Translations under genes and position numbers: made by a program
The notes under the pieces: generated by a model
Databases searched by the model: none
Told to the model about the DNA's origin: nothing
Seen by the model: only the letters and a program-made list of their open reading frames with translations
DNA from: Thermocrinis albus DSM 14484
Lineage (GTDB): Bacteria; Aquificota; Aquificia; Aquificales; Aquificaceae
Assembly (NCBI RefSeq): GCF_000025605.1
Contig: NC_013894.1
Span: 171,529 to 235,528, forward strand
DNA: 64,000 nucleotides
Reading direction: 5' to 3'
Part shown: piece after piece, positions 27,885-36,900 of the stretch
Layout: each line of letters opens with the position of its first letter
Numbering within the stretch: position 1 is the stretch's first letter

Positions 27885-30683
27885 ATGTTAAGCTGGATCA
27901 TCCGGAAAATATTAGGTACAAAGAACGAAAGGGAAGTAAAGAGATTAAAGAGGTTTGTGGAAGAGATAACTAAAAAAGAGAAGGAGCTGGATCCTCTCAC
28001 CAACAGAGAGATAAGACAGCTGGCTCAGGATCTTTACACTAAGGTACTCAACGACGAAGAACTGAGAGAAGACATAACCCGAGGAAAGATAAGGGAAGAA
28101 GTTCTTCTGGCCTTTGCCATAGTGCGGGAGGCAGGAAAACGCACATTAGGCCTTAGGTTCTTTGACGTGCAACTTCTGGGTGGTTTGGTGCTTCACGAAG
28201 GCAAGATAGCGGAGATGAAGACGGGAGAAGGTAAAACCCTCGTGGCTACATCCTCAGCCTTTGTGAATGCTCTTACAGATCGCGGTGTTCATGTGGTGAC
28301 GGTAAACGACTATTTGGCGAGGCGTGATGCTCAGTGGATGGGTCCCATTTACAAGTTTTTGGGGCTTAAGGTGGGGGTAATAAACTCTGACTACTCCTCT
28401 TATCTGGTGGAGTGGGTGGATGAGGAACTTGCCCAGAGAGCTATAGAGGAAAACCTGAGAGTCTGGCCGGCGGGTTATACCGAAGAGGTTTTACCTTCTC
28501 ATCTTGCCAGTGTGGAGGCCAAGAAGGCCTTCTTTACCAAGCTGGTACCCACCACCAGGAGAGAGGCCTACGAGGCTCACATCACCTATGGTACCAACAA
28601 CGAGTTTGGTTTTGATTACCTAAGAGACAACATGGCCTTCTCCTTGGAAGAGATAGTACAGGTGAAAGGACACCACTACGCTATAGTAGACGAAGTGGAC
28701 TCTATACTCATAGATGAGGCGAGAACCCCCCTCATCATATCAGGACCGGCAGAAATGGACACGGAGATATACTACACGGCGGACAGGGTAGTGCGTAAGC
28801 TGGTCAAGGACGAAGATTTTACGGTGGACGAAAAACACAGGACAGTTCATCTCACGGAGTCAGGTATAAAGAAACTGGAACAGCTTCTGGGAGTAGAAAA
28901 CCTCTACGACATAAGACACATAGACCTCCTACATGCTATACACCAGGCCATAAGGGCACATCATCTCTTCAAGAGGGACGTTCACTACATAGTGAGGGAT
29001 AACCAAGTACTGATAGTGGACGAATTTACAGGAAGGGTTCTGCCCGGAAGACGCTGGTCGGATGGTCTGCATCAGGCTATAGAGGTAAAGGAAGGTGTGC
29101 CTATACAACAAGAAAACCAAACTCTTGCCTCTATAACCTTCCAAAATTACTTCAGACTTTACACCAAACTGGCCGGTATGACAGGAACGGCAGAAACGGA
29201 GGCTTTAGAGTTTAAGGAGATATACGGTCTTGATGTAGTGGTGGTACCTACCCACAGACCCATGAGGAGGATAGATCATCCTGATCTGGTTTTTAAAACC
29301 AAGAAAGAAAAATGGAAAGCGGTGGTGGACATCATAAAACAAGAACATGCCAAAGGAAGACCTATACTGGTAGGTACCATATCCATAGAGGACTCCGAAC
29401 ATCTGTCACAACTTCTCCAGAAGGAAGGAATACCTCATAACGTTCTCAACGCCAAGCATCACGAAAAAGAGGCTCAGATTATAGCCCAGGCTGGGAGGTT
29501 GGGTGCCGTTACCATATCCACCAACATGGCAGGTAGGGGGACCGACATACTGCTGGGAGGTAATCCTGAGTACTTGGCCAGAGAGATCCTTATCAAGAGG
29601 GGTAAGGATCCTCAGGAAGCTTCCCAGGAGGAGTGGAAAGAGGCCCTTGAGGAAGCTTACAGAATTACGGAAGAGGAGAAAAAGAAGGTAGTAGAACTGG
29701 GTGGTCTTCTGGTGATAGGAACCGAAAGACACGAGAGCAGGCGTATAGATAACCAGCTTAGGGGCAGAGCAGGTAGGCAAGGAGATCCCGGTGAATCGCG
29801 CTTTGTACTATCCCTAGAGGACGATCTTATGCGCATTTTCGGGGGTGACAGAGTAAAGAAACTTATGGAAGTCCTGAAGATCCCGGAAGGTGAACCCATA
29901 GAGAGCAGGATGGTTACCAAGGCCATTGAGAACGCCCAGAAGAGATTAGAAGCCCAGAACTTCCAGATAAGGAAGAGACTGCTGGAGTACGACAACGTTA
30001 TGAACACCCAGAGGATGGCTGTTTACGCTATGCGTAGAGACATACTGGAAGGTAAGGGTCTGGAGGAGTATCTGGAGGAGTTTGTGAGAGATGTTCTGTC
30101 GGAACGAGTGAAGGAGTTTCTGCAAGAAGATGATCCGGAGTTATGGGATACAAAATCTCTGGAAGAGTACCTTAGGGACCTCACAGGTGAGGAGATAAAC
30201 TTGCCTACCGTTAGGGATAGAGAAGAACTGGTGGAGTTAGTGGTGAAAAAGGTTATGGAGACACTGAGTAAGAAGAAGGAAGAGCTAGGGGAAGAACTAT
30301 ACCAACAAGTTCTTAAGATAGTTATGCTGTCCACCCTTGATCATCTTTGGAGGGAGCATCTGCACATACTGGACAGGCTAAGAGAGGGTATATACCTGAG
30401 AGGTTACGCAGCCAAGGATCCTCTTGTGGAGTACAAGAAGGAGTCCTTTTACCTCTTTGAGGACATGATGAGAAACTTCAAAGAACGTGTGCTAGGAGAT
30501 GTACTGAGACTACAGGTAAGATCTCCGGAGGAGCTGGAAGAAGAGATACAGAGGGAGGAGGAAGAGAAGGAAGAGCTCCTCAAGAAAGCCGTTTACTTGG
30601 CTCCTCAGGAAAAGGCAGATCAAAAAGGGCCAAAGAGGAAAACTCTTAAGGAGCGGCTTCAATCAAGAAGAAAGAAAACGTAG
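27885..30683 (+). CDS. secA: Preprotein translocase ATPase SecA
   Basis: Motor of Sec-dependent protein export. Walker A is MKTGEGKTLVAT, DEAD-box motif II is VDEVDSILID, and the translocation domain has MAGRGTDI and GRAGRQGDPG. Between the first-domain segment LGLKVGVINSD and ITYGTNNEFGFDYLRDN there is about 70 residues instead of the usual short link, an insertion I associate with Aquifex SecA. The C-terminus is basic (RKTLKERLQSRRKKT) and lacks the CxCxSGxxxxxCH zinc motif that binds SecB. The length is 932 residues. The end overlaps the convergent tsaC gene by 21 nt, with no terminator seen. Confidence 0.97.
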   Translation: MLSWIIRKILGTKNEREVKRLKRFVEEITKKEKELDPLTNREIRQLAQDLYTKVLNDEELREDITRGKIREEVLLAFAIVREAGKRTLGLRFFDVQLLGGLVLHEGKIAEMKTGEGKTLVATSSAFVNALTDRGVHVVTVNDYLARRDAQWMGPIYKFLGLKVGVINSDYSSYLVEWVDEELAQRAIEENLRVWPAGYTEEVLPSHLASVEAKKAFFTKLVPTTRREAYEAHITYGTNNEFGFDYLRDNMAFSLEEIVQVKGHHYAIVDEVDSILIDEARTPLIISGPAEMDTEIYYTADRVVRKLVKDEDFTVDEKHRTVHLTESGIKKLEQLLGVENLYDIRHIDLLHAIHQAIRAHHLFKRDVHYIVRDNQVLIVDEFTGRVLPGRRWSDGLHQAIEVKEGVPIQQENQTLASITFQNYFRLYTKLAGMTGTAETEALEFKEIYGLDVVVVPTHRPMRRIDHPDLVFKTKKEKWKAVVDIIKQEHAKGRPILVGTISIEDSEHLSQLLQKEGIPHNVLNAKHHEKEAQIIAQAGRLGAVTISTNMAGRGTDILLGGNPEYLAREILIKRGKDPQEASQEEWKEALEEAYRITEEEKKKVVELGGLLVIGTERHESRRIDNQLRGRAGRQGDPGESRFVLSLEDDLMRIFGGDRVKKLMEVLKIPEGEPIESRMVTKAIENAQKRLEAQNFQIRKRLLEYDNVMNTQRMAVYAMRRDILEGKGLEEYLEEFVRDVLSERVKEFLQEDDPELWDTKSLEEYLRDLTGEEINLPTVRDREELVELVVKKVMETLSKKKEELGEELYQQVLKIVMLSTLDHLWREHLHILDRLREGIYLRGYAAKDPLVEYKKESFYLFEDMMRNFKERVLGDVLRLQVRSPEELEEEIQREEEEKEELLKKAVYLAPQEKADQKGPKRKTLKERLQSRRKKT

Positions 30684-31268
30684 AACTTCCCGAAAAGGAA
30701 CGTTCCCCTCACGGACCAGTCTTACACTCCTGTAACCTATAAGTCTCACTATGGTGGAGGGCTTACCCACTATCTTACCTGCATCCACGTAAATATTCAC
30801 TCTCCTACCAAAGTAGGCCATACCTTCCTTCACGCTGGTGGCTGGTTTCAGTCCTTCTGGATTTGCGCTGGGTGCTACGAGAGGAACTCCCACCACCTTT
30901 AGCAGATCTCTTATGAAACCTGCCGTAGAAGAAGGTAACCTGACGGCAAGACTTTTCCTACCCCTCGTAAGGTAAAGGGGTACAGATGTTCTCTTAGGGA
31001 TCACCAGAGTTATACCAAGGGAGAGGAGTTTTCTCTGGCGTGGGCCTATAATGAGACCCAGCTCCTCTATCCAGTCCTCTTGAGGAATCAGCAGAAGAAA
31101 AGGTCTTCCTGAAGGTCTTCGTATGGCGAAGAGTCTCTCCACCGCTCTCCTGTCTAGAGCGTTAGCCAGAAGGCCATATATGGTATCGGTGGGTGCAAAA
31201 GCTATCCCTCCTTCCAGTATAACCTCGGCCACCCGAAACACCTTGGAGGGACTCACCACCAAACTCAT
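30663..31268 (-). CDS. tsaC: Threonylcarbamoyl-AMP synthase (YrdC/Sua5 domain)
   Basis: Makes threonylcarbamoyl-AMP from threonine, bicarbonate and ATP for t6A37 in ANN-decoding tRNAs. The YrdC-domain marks are AFAPTDTIYGLLANA, the KR-containing nucleotide region (PKRTSVPLYLTRGRKSLAVRLPS) and APSANPEG. At 201 residues it is a single-domain YrdC type without the C-terminal Sua5 extension. ATG 31268 overlaps the pth stop, so it is the last gene in the prs-rplY-pth-tsaC run. Confidence 0.93.
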   Translation of the reverse strand: MSLVVSPSKVFRVAEVILEGGIAFAPTDTIYGLLANALDRRAVERLFAIRRPSGRPFLLLIPQEDWIEELGLIIGPRQRKLLSLGITLVIPKRTSVPLYLTRGRKSLAVRLPSSTAGFIRDLLKVVGVPLVAPSANPEGLKPATSVKEGMAYFGRRVNIYVDAGKIVGKPSTIVRLIGYRSVRLVREGNVPFREVLRFLSS

Positions 31269-31837
31269 AGTATGGGAGCGTTACAGAAGTTCATGGAACT
31301 TTCGGGTGATGTTTCCAAAACCCGCAGGATACATTCGGTGGCTCGCTCCAGCACCTTGAGGAGTATGGGCTCTTCTTCCTTTGAAAAAGGAGAAAGCACG
31401 TACTGAACCACCTTACTTTTGTCTTTAGGTCTTCCTATACCTATCTTAAGGCGCGGAAAACGTTCCGTCTTTATCTCCCTTATTATGGACTCTACGCCGT
31501 GATGTCCGCCGCTACTCCCTTCCGTTCTCAACCTCATTTTACCTAAAGGAAGATCAAGATCGTCGTGTACTACCAGAAGCTCTTCCGGTAGTATTTGGTA
31601 ATCCTCCAGAAGGTTAAACACAGCAAGACCAGAGTTGTTCATATAGGTCTGTGGTTTTACCAGGAACACCTCTCTGCCCCCCACCTTAGCCCTGTACAGG
31701 TGGGAAAGACACTCCTCCGTGTAATCCCTTACCCTAAGTCTACTCACCAGCTGATCCAAAACCATAAAACCTACGTTATGTCTGGTTCTCTCATACTCTT
31801 TACCGGGATTACCCAATCCAACGACCGCCTTTATCAT
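31265..31837 (-). CDS. pth: Peptidyl-tRNA hydrolase
   Basis: Releases peptides from stalled peptidyl-tRNA. The active-site block GLGNPGKEYERTRHNVGFMVLD contains the catalytic His, with further contacts in KPQTYMNNSG, HDDLDLPLGKMRL and GHHGVESI. The length of 190 residues is normal. It overlaps the rplY stop by ATGA and tsaC at its other end. The rplY-pth pairing is widely conserved. Confidence 0.97.
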   Translation of the reverse strand: MIKAVVGLGNPGKEYERTRHNVGFMVLDQLVSRLRVRDYTEECLSHLYRAKVGGREVFLVKPQTYMNNSGLAVFNLLEDYQILPEELLVVHDDLDLPLGKMRLRTEGSSGGHHGVESIIREIKTERFPRLKIGIGRPKDKSKVVQYVLSPFSKEEEPILLKVLERATECILRVLETSPESSMNFCNAPIL

Positions 31838-32415
31838 CCGGTGGTTTCGGTAGTTTCTGTGGTTTCTTCTACCTCAGGTTCTAGCACAACAGCTACCACC
31901 TCCTCAGGGTTATCCATGATGATACAACCTTCCGGAGGCTGTATATCTCTAACGTGAAGGGCATCACCTAAACCTAAGGACGATACGTCCACCACTATCT
32001 TGTCAGGTATCCTGTCTATGGGTGCCTTTACGGTGAGAGTAGTTAGTACCGCTTCAAAGGTGCCACCCAACCCTACACCTGCCGGTGTGCCTACAAACTC
32101 TACGGGCACCTCCAACTCCAACTCTCTCACGTGGGATATATCGTACAGATCCACGTGGAGAGGATCGTCACCTAACCAACCCGTCTGAACTTCCTTAAGG
32201 AGACACACTCTTTTTTCTCCTTCTATCTCTGCCACCAGAAGGAAGGTTTCACCGTGAGGCAAGCTGAGAAGATCCTTCACTTTCATATAGGCGTGTGTGT
32301 TCTCCACATCCTTACCGTAGATCTCTACAGGTACATAACCTTCCTTACGCATGCGCTTTATCTCACTTTTCTTGCCAGGCTTTCTGGGAATCAGTTTTAC
32401 CTCTATCCTCTTCAT
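31834..32415 (-). CDS. rplY: Ribosomal protein bL25, long CTC form
   Basis: Binds 5S rRNA loop E. The N-terminal L25 beta-barrel (KRIEVKLIPRKPGKKSEIKRMRKEGYVPVEIYG) is followed by a CTC/TL5-type C-terminal domain (to residue 193), so this is the extended form found in Thermus and many thermophiles. The C-terminus is acidic and Thr-rich. The ATG at 32415 has only a modest ribosome-binding site, and a strong hairpin ends 16 nt upstream, which suggests translational control. Confidence 0.95.
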   Translation of the reverse strand: MKRIEVKLIPRKPGKKSEIKRMRKEGYVPVEIYGKDVENTHAYMKVKDLLSLPHGETFLLVAEIEGEKRVCLLKEVQTGWLGDDPLHVDLYDISHVRELELEVPVEFVGTPAGVGLGGTFEAVLTTLTVKAPIDRIPDKIVVDVSSLGLGDALHVRDIQPPEGCIIMDNPEEVVAVVLEPEVEETTETTETTG

Positions 32416-32429
32416 CTTCCACGTCCTAC

Positions 32430-32522
32430 AACCCAGACACTAACTGTGCCTGGGGCTGGGGTATTTGTATCCCGCCCTTTTAAAGGTGCCCATCCCCAGC
32501 AGGCGGCCTTTGGGACACCTTT
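32430..32522 (-). promoter_or_regulatory. Structured leader upstream of rplY with mutually exclusive helices
   Basis: Three helices are visible on the minus strand. A: AAAGGTGTCCC (32522-32512) with GGGCACCTTT (32491-32482). B: GCCTGCTGGGG (32504-32494) with CCCCAG...CAGGC (32461-32448), a 3-nt bulge. C: CCCAGGCAC (32454-32446) with GTGTCTGGG (32440-32432), nine pairs including one G-U and an AGTTA loop. B and C compete for the same CCCAGGC strand, while A and B interleave as an H-type pseudoknot. C ends 16 nt before the rplY ATG. This fits a cis-acting switch or an autoregulatory binding site; a simple prs terminator is less likely because no U tract follows. Confidence 0.5.
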
Positions 32523-33450
32523 ATGTGAAGAGAGAGCTCACGGACTCTCCTTCGTGTATTCTCTTTATGGCTTCCCCTAGGAGAGGAGCCACCGATACCA
32601 CTCTTAACTTAGGAAAGTCTTTGGGAGGGATGGTGTTGGTCACCACCACCTCCTGAATGGGTGATTTCATGAGACGATCCACTGCTGGACCCGAAAAGAT
32701 ACCGTGGGTGGCCACCACGTCCACCCTTGTGGCTCCACGCGCCAGTAGAAGTTCAGCAGCAGCGCACACGGTTCCCGCCGTGTCTATGATATCGTCCACT
32801 ATAACCGCTCTCTTACCTTCCACATCTCCTATTATGTCCAGAACTTCTGCCACATTGGGTTCAGGTCTACGTTTGTAGATGATGGCTATGGAACTTCCCA
32901 GTTTGTTGGCCAATAGACGTGCCCTCTCCACACCACCGGCGTCGGGAGAGACCACCACCGTGTCTTTACCGGCATCTTCCTGTAGATACTGATGAAGGAC
33001 CTGAAGAGCGTAGAGGTTGTCCACAGGTATGTCGAAAAAGCCCTGTATCTGGGGTGAGTGGAGATCCACCACCACTACCCTCTGAGCTCCGGCGGTAGTT
33101 ATCAGATCTGCCAGCAAGCGAGCACTTATAGGAACACGGGGCCTGTCCTTTCTGTCCTGTCGCGCGTAAGCGTAGTAAGGGATGACGGCGGTGATTCTGC
33201 CGGCAGATGCCCTCTTTATAGCATCCAGAATAAGGAGAAGCTCCATTATATTTTCATTGGCAGGAGGACACAAAGATTGTAACACAAATACATCCTCACC
33301 CCTCAGAGATTCATTTATCTGGACTCTGACCTCCCCGTCACTGAAACGGGTCACCAGCATATCGGTGAGGGGAACACCCAGATACTCGGCCACTTCTCTC
33401 GCTAAAGTAGGATTACTGTTTCCCGTCAGGAGCTTTATAGAACCATACAT
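32521..33450 (-). CDS. prs: Ribose-phosphate pyrophosphokinase
   Basis: Makes PRPP from ribose 5-phosphate and ATP. The family motifs are present: ATP-loop FSDGEVRVQI, the metal-binding VVVDLHSPQIQGFFDIPVDNL, the flexible-loop region VVSPDAGGVERARLLANKL and the PRPP-binding VIVDDIIDTAGT. The length of 309 residues is standard. The ATG at 33450 follows AAGGAG with an 8-nt gap. TATAAA just upstream, only about 10 nt after the tRNA-Gln gene, could be its own promoter. Confidence 0.96.
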   Translation of the reverse strand: MYGSIKLLTGNSNPTLAREVAEYLGVPLTDMLVTRFSDGEVRVQINESLRGEDVFVLQSLCPPANENIMELLLILDAIKRASAGRITAVIPYYAYARQDRKDRPRVPISARLLADLITTAGAQRVVVVDLHSPQIQGFFDIPVDNLYALQVLHQYLQEDAGKDTVVVSPDAGGVERARLLANKLGSSIAIIYKRRPEPNVAEVLDIIGDVEGKRAVIVDDIIDTAGTVCAAAELLLARGATRVDVVATHGIFSGPAVDRLMKSPIQEVVVTNTIPPKDFPKLRVVSVAPLLGEAIKRIHEGESVSSLFT

Positions 33451-33466
33451 AATGACTTCTCCTTAT

Positions 33467-34360
33467 TTATAAAAGGGGAAAGCTGGGGTGCCTGGACTCG
33501 AACCAGGAGCCCCCGGATCCAAAGTCCGGTGCTCTGCCAGTTGAGCTACACCCCAAGCTCTCCACCTCAAAAACTCTCCAACCTCTTAGGTGAGCTCCTT
33601 CTCTCACCCTTTCGTCCAACCTTCCCACGTAAAACACACACGCTCCAGATCCACTTACCAAACCCCTGTAGCCTAAATCTTCCAAAAACCTCACCACCTC
33701 ACCCACGGCAGGCACCAGCCTTGCCGCCAGCCTTCCCAAGGCGTTCTCCAAAACTTCCCAACGCCCTTCCTTCAGCAAGCTTATTATTTTATCACTGTCC
33801 ACCCTGTCTGTCAATTCTTCCTGTCCTACATGTCGGTAAACCCACCGGGTGGATACCGACACTCCCGGATATATCACCGTGAATACAGCGTGAGGAAGCT
33901 CCACCGGTGTTATCTTCTCTCCTCTTCCCTCACCGATCGCGCTGCCACCCCATAAGAAAAAGGGGGCGTCGGAGGAGACCTTGCCTGCCACGTAAGCCAG
34001 TTCCTCCTGAGAGAGGGATAGTCCCAAAAGTTGGTTCACCGCCTTAAGAACTGTGGCCACATTGGAGGAACCTCCACCTAACCCGCCACCTACAGGTATA
34101 CGCTTCTGGATGTAAACGCTTACCTCTATCTCTTTTCCTGTAACTTTCTGCAGTTCCATCAGAGCCTTGTAAACCAGATTCTCCTCTTGAGGTATATCTA
34201 TGGAAGTCTCAACCTTCAGGGGTCCTTCCTTTACGTATATCTCGTCCCACAGACTGATGGCCTGATAGATGGTGAAGATCTCATGATACCCATCAGGCCT
34301 TTTCCCCAAAATCCAAAGACCTAGGTTCAGCTTGGCGGGAGAGATAAACTTCCTCACCAT
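33467..34360 (-). CDS. ispE: 4-diphosphocytidyl-2-C-methyl-D-erythritol kinase; frame runs through tRNA-Gln
   Basis: GHMP-family kinase of the MEP isoprenoid pathway. The ATP motif [21 protein letters not shown] and the N-terminal [21 protein letters not shown] are diagnostic, and the C-terminal [10 protein letters not shown] motif is intact. The open frame has no stop before the tRNA-Gln gene: residues from about 269 to 297 are encoded by the tRNA itself and the bases beyond it. Without them the enzyme is about 268 residues, near the family norm. Cleavage of the tRNA 5' end would therefore leave a non-stop ispE message. The start at 34360 overlaps the mutS stop. Confidence 0.94.
   Translation of the reverse strand: MVRKFISPAKLNLGLWILGKRPDGYHEIFTIYQAISLWDEIYVKEGPLKVETSIDIPQEENLVYKALMELQKVTGKEIEVSVYIQKRIPVGGGLGGGSSNVATVLKAVNQLLGLSLSQEELAYVAGKVSSDAPFFLWGGSAIGEGRGEKITPVELPHAVFTVIYPGVSVSTRWVYRHVGQEELTDRVDSDKIISLLKEGRWEVLENALGRLAARLVPAVGEVVRFLEDLGYRGLVSGSGACVFYVGRLDERVREGAHLRGWRVFEVESLGCSSTGRAPDFGSGGSWFESRHPSFPLL
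33483..33555 (-). tRNA. tRNA-Gln(UUG)
   Basis: Full cloverleaf on the minus strand: acceptor TGGGGTG/CACCCCA, D-stem GCTC/GAGC, anticodon stem CCGGA/TCCGG with loop CTTTGGA (anticodon TTG), T-stem CCTGG/CCAGG with TTCGAGT loop, discriminator G. U1-A72 and G73 match bacterial tRNA-Gln identity. The CCA end is not encoded. The gene lies wholly inside the ispE frame, same strand, and 5' of prs. Confidence 0.97.
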
Positions 34361-36900
34361 TTGTGAGTGTACCTTATATTCTTTACCATTTCCTTAAGCC
34401 TGGCCAGTGTTATAAGAGCATCCAAAGGTGTGGTGGTGGCTATGTCTATGCCTTCTATGAGGCGTAGAATTTCTTCCGTAAGTCTCTTAGCTTCCTCCTC
34501 TTGACTCTTTTCGTACACCTTCTCCAAAATGGGTTCTGACAGAAGTTCCTGAGCTCTGTTTACCACCTCTTGAGGTAGACCCGCCATCTTGGCCACGTAT
34601 ATACCCAAACTGGCCTCTGCTTTGCCTCTCCTGAGTCGGTACAGAAACTTTATTTGGGAACCATCACGGGATACAGCCATATGATAGTTCACCACGTGGG
34701 GTAGCTTATCTTCCAGTTCTGTAAGTTCTGTGTAGTGGGTGGCAACTAAGGTCCTTGCCCCTATTTTACGAACGATGTACTCCACTATAGCTTTGGATAT
34801 AGCTATACCATCGTGGGTAGATGTTCCTCTACCCACCTCATCCAGCACTATGAGGCTTCTTCTGTCTGCGGAAGACAGAATACCTGCCACCTCCAGCATC
34901 TCGTTCATGAAGGTGGATATACCCAAAGCCAGAACATCACCCGAACCTACCCTAGCATGTATGGAGGAGACTATGCCTATACGAGCAGAGCGGCAGGGAA
35001 GGAAAGATCCCATATGAGCCAAAAGAGTGAGGAGAGCTACCTGTCTTATGTAGCTGGACTTACCAGCCATGTTAGGGCCTGTGATAATGTACACAAAACT
35101 AGATTCATCCATGTGAGTGTCGTTGGGTACAAAGTCCTTTACGTAAGCTTCCACCACCGGATGCCTGCCTTCCTCTATATGGAGGACTGGCTCTTCCACC
35201 ATTTGGGGTTTTATCCAACCCTTCTGAAGGGCTACGTAAGCTAAGGACTGGAGGTAATCTACGTGAGCAACAGGTGACGCTGTGGAGGAAACGGCGGGGA
35301 GTTTTTCCAAAACCCGTTCTCTGAGCTGTAGAAAGAGTTGATACTCTAACTCTTTGATGCGTACATCGGCAGACAGGAGTTTCTCCTCCAGGGTCTCAAG
35401 TTCCTGTGTGGTGAACCTCTCACCAGAAGAAAGGGTCTGACGTCTCTTAAAGTAAGAGGGTACGAAACGCAGGTTGGGTTTTGTGACCTCTATGTAGTAG
35501 CCCATCACTTTGTTAAAACCTATCTTCAGACTGTTGATACCTGTTTCCCTTCTGAGTCTGTCTTCGTACTCCCTAAGGATCTGTTCACCCTTTTCCTTTA
35601 TACTTCTCAACTCATCCAGTGTAGGATTCACACCCTCCTTTATGAGACCACCCTCCTTCACATGAAGGGGAGGGTCCTCTACTAAGGTGTTGTCTATATC
35701 TCTTCTAAGATCTTCCAGATCCTCCATCTTCTCCGCCAGTTCTCTGAGTAGCTGAGACTTTGCCCTTTCCATCAACAGAGCTTTGAGCTTTGAGACCTTC
35801 TCCGCAGCCTTCTTTAGGAGAACTAGGTCTCTGGGTGTGGCTACGTTTCCACTTATACGAGAAACAAGTCTCTCTAAATCCGGCATGCCTTCCAATACTT
35901 CTCTAACATCTTTCAGAAGCTCCCTGTCCTTTAGAAGCTCTTCCACCGCTTCCTGAACTTTCAAGATCTTCTCCCTTTTACCGAAAGGGTGAAGAAGATA
36001 GAATCGCAGGAGTCTTCTGCCCATGGAGGTGAGGGTTCTGTCTATTACACCGAGGAGGGAAAGATCCTCTCGTCCTTCGTAACTCTCTATCAGCTCAAGA
36101 CCCCTCCTCGTTCTGTAATCTATCCTTACGTAACCTTCATCCGAGTAAGGCTTTGGTCTCCCTACGAGGGGCATAAAACCCTTCTGTGTGATCTTCAGGT
36201 ATCTGTAAAGTACACCACAGGCATAGAGAGGTCCTTCTTCTTCAAAACCAAGAGCAGTAGGATGATAAACACCCATATCTTCCTTAAGGAGCCTGTATCC
36301 TTCCTCTACGTCCTCCTCCTTTATGGGATTTATAAAAACCTTCAGTATCTTCTGGAGTTTCTCCGTGGGATAGTTGGGAAGTACCAGAAGCTCCTTGGGA
36401 GAAAACTTAAGGAGGAACTCTTGGGCACCTTCCGATGAGAAACTACCGGCCACAAACTCACCGGTGGAGGGGTTAAGATAAGCGCAGTGGTGTTTTTTGT
36501 TTTTTACGTAAACGGCGGCTACGCCGCACACTTCCTTTTCAAAGTAAGTACCGGGTGTTATGACCCTTATTACGTCTCTCCTCACTATACCCTTGGCCTG
36601 AGAAGCGTCTTCCAGTTGTTCGCACAGAGCCACTTTGTATCCCTTACTGACGAGACGGGATATGTAAGAGGAAGCCGAGTGATAAGGTACACCACACATA
36701 GGTATCCTCTCCTTCCCTTTGCCAGCTGGTCGTGACGTGAGCACCAAGCCCAACTCCTTGGAGCCTATCTGAGCATCTTCGTAGAAAAGTTCATAAAAGT
36801 CCCCCAACCGGAAGAAGAGAAGACAGTCAGAGTACTGTTGTTTTAACGCATGATACTGGGCCAGCATGGGAGTTAGGTCATCACTTGGCGTACTCCACAT
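34354..36900 (-). CDS. mutS: DNA mismatch repair protein MutS
   Basis: Recognises base mismatches and small loops. The mismatch-binding Phe-x-Glu appears in the N-terminal block [15 protein letters not shown]. The ATPase has Walker [20 protein letters not shown], Walker [18 protein letters not shown] and the HYTEL segment. The length of 848 residues is normal, so this is MutS1, not MutS2. The ATG at 36900 overlaps the rny end by 20 nt; an internal ATG (36867) just before LAQYHALK is also reasonable. It belongs to a tightly packed cluster with rny and ispE. Confidence 0.96.
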   Translation of the reverse strand: MWSTPSDDLTPMLAQYHALKQQYSDCLLFFRLGDFYELFYEDAQIGSKELGLVLTSRPAGKGKERIPMCGVPYHSASSYISRLVSKGYKVALCEQLEDASQAKGIVRRDVIRVITPGTYFEKEVCGVAAVYVKNKKHHCAYLNPSTGEFVAGSFSSEGAQEFLLKFSPKELLVLPNYPTEKLQKILKVFINPIKEEDVEEGYRLLKEDMGVYHPTALGFEEEGPLYACGVLYRYLKITQKGFMPLVGRPKPYSDEGYVRIDYRTRRGLELIESYEGREDLSLLGVIDRTLTSMGRRLLRFYLLHPFGKREKILKVQEAVEELLKDRELLKDVREVLEGMPDLERLVSRISGNVATPRDLVLLKKAAEKVSKLKALLMERAKSQLLRELAEKMEDLEDLRRDIDNTLVEDPPLHVKEGGLIKEGVNPTLDELRSIKEKGEQILREYEDRLRRETGINSLKIGFNKVMGYYIEVTKPNLRFVPSYFKRRQTLSSGERFTTQELETLEEKLLSADVRIKELEYQLFLQLRERVLEKLPAVSSTASPVAHVDYLQSLAYVALQKGWIKPQMVEEPVLHIEEGRHPVVEAYVKDFVPNDTHMDESSFVYIITGPNMAGKSSYIRQVALLTLLAHMGSFLPCRSARIGIVSSIHARVGSGDVLALGISTFMNEMLEVAGILSSADRRSLIVLDEVGRGTSTHDGIAISKAIVEYIVRKIGARTLVATHYTELTELEDKLPHVVNYHMAVSRDGSQIKFLYRLRRGKAEASLGIYVAKMAGLPQEVVNRAQELLSEPILEKVYEKSQEEEAKRLTEEILRLIEGIDIATTTPLDALITLARLKEMVKNIRYTHKW

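Noticed and set aside
30640-30700. Bidirectional terminator between secA and tsaC
   Set aside because: The genes overlap by 21 nt and no GC-rich hairpin with T tail is seen.
32482-32522. Rho-independent terminator for prs
   Set aside because: Helix A is strong but is followed by AAAAGGGCGGG, not by a U tract.
34354-36900. MutS2 or an anti-recombination paralogue
   Set aside because: The N-terminal mismatch-binding FFRLGDFYE motif and the lack of a Smr domain identify MutS1.
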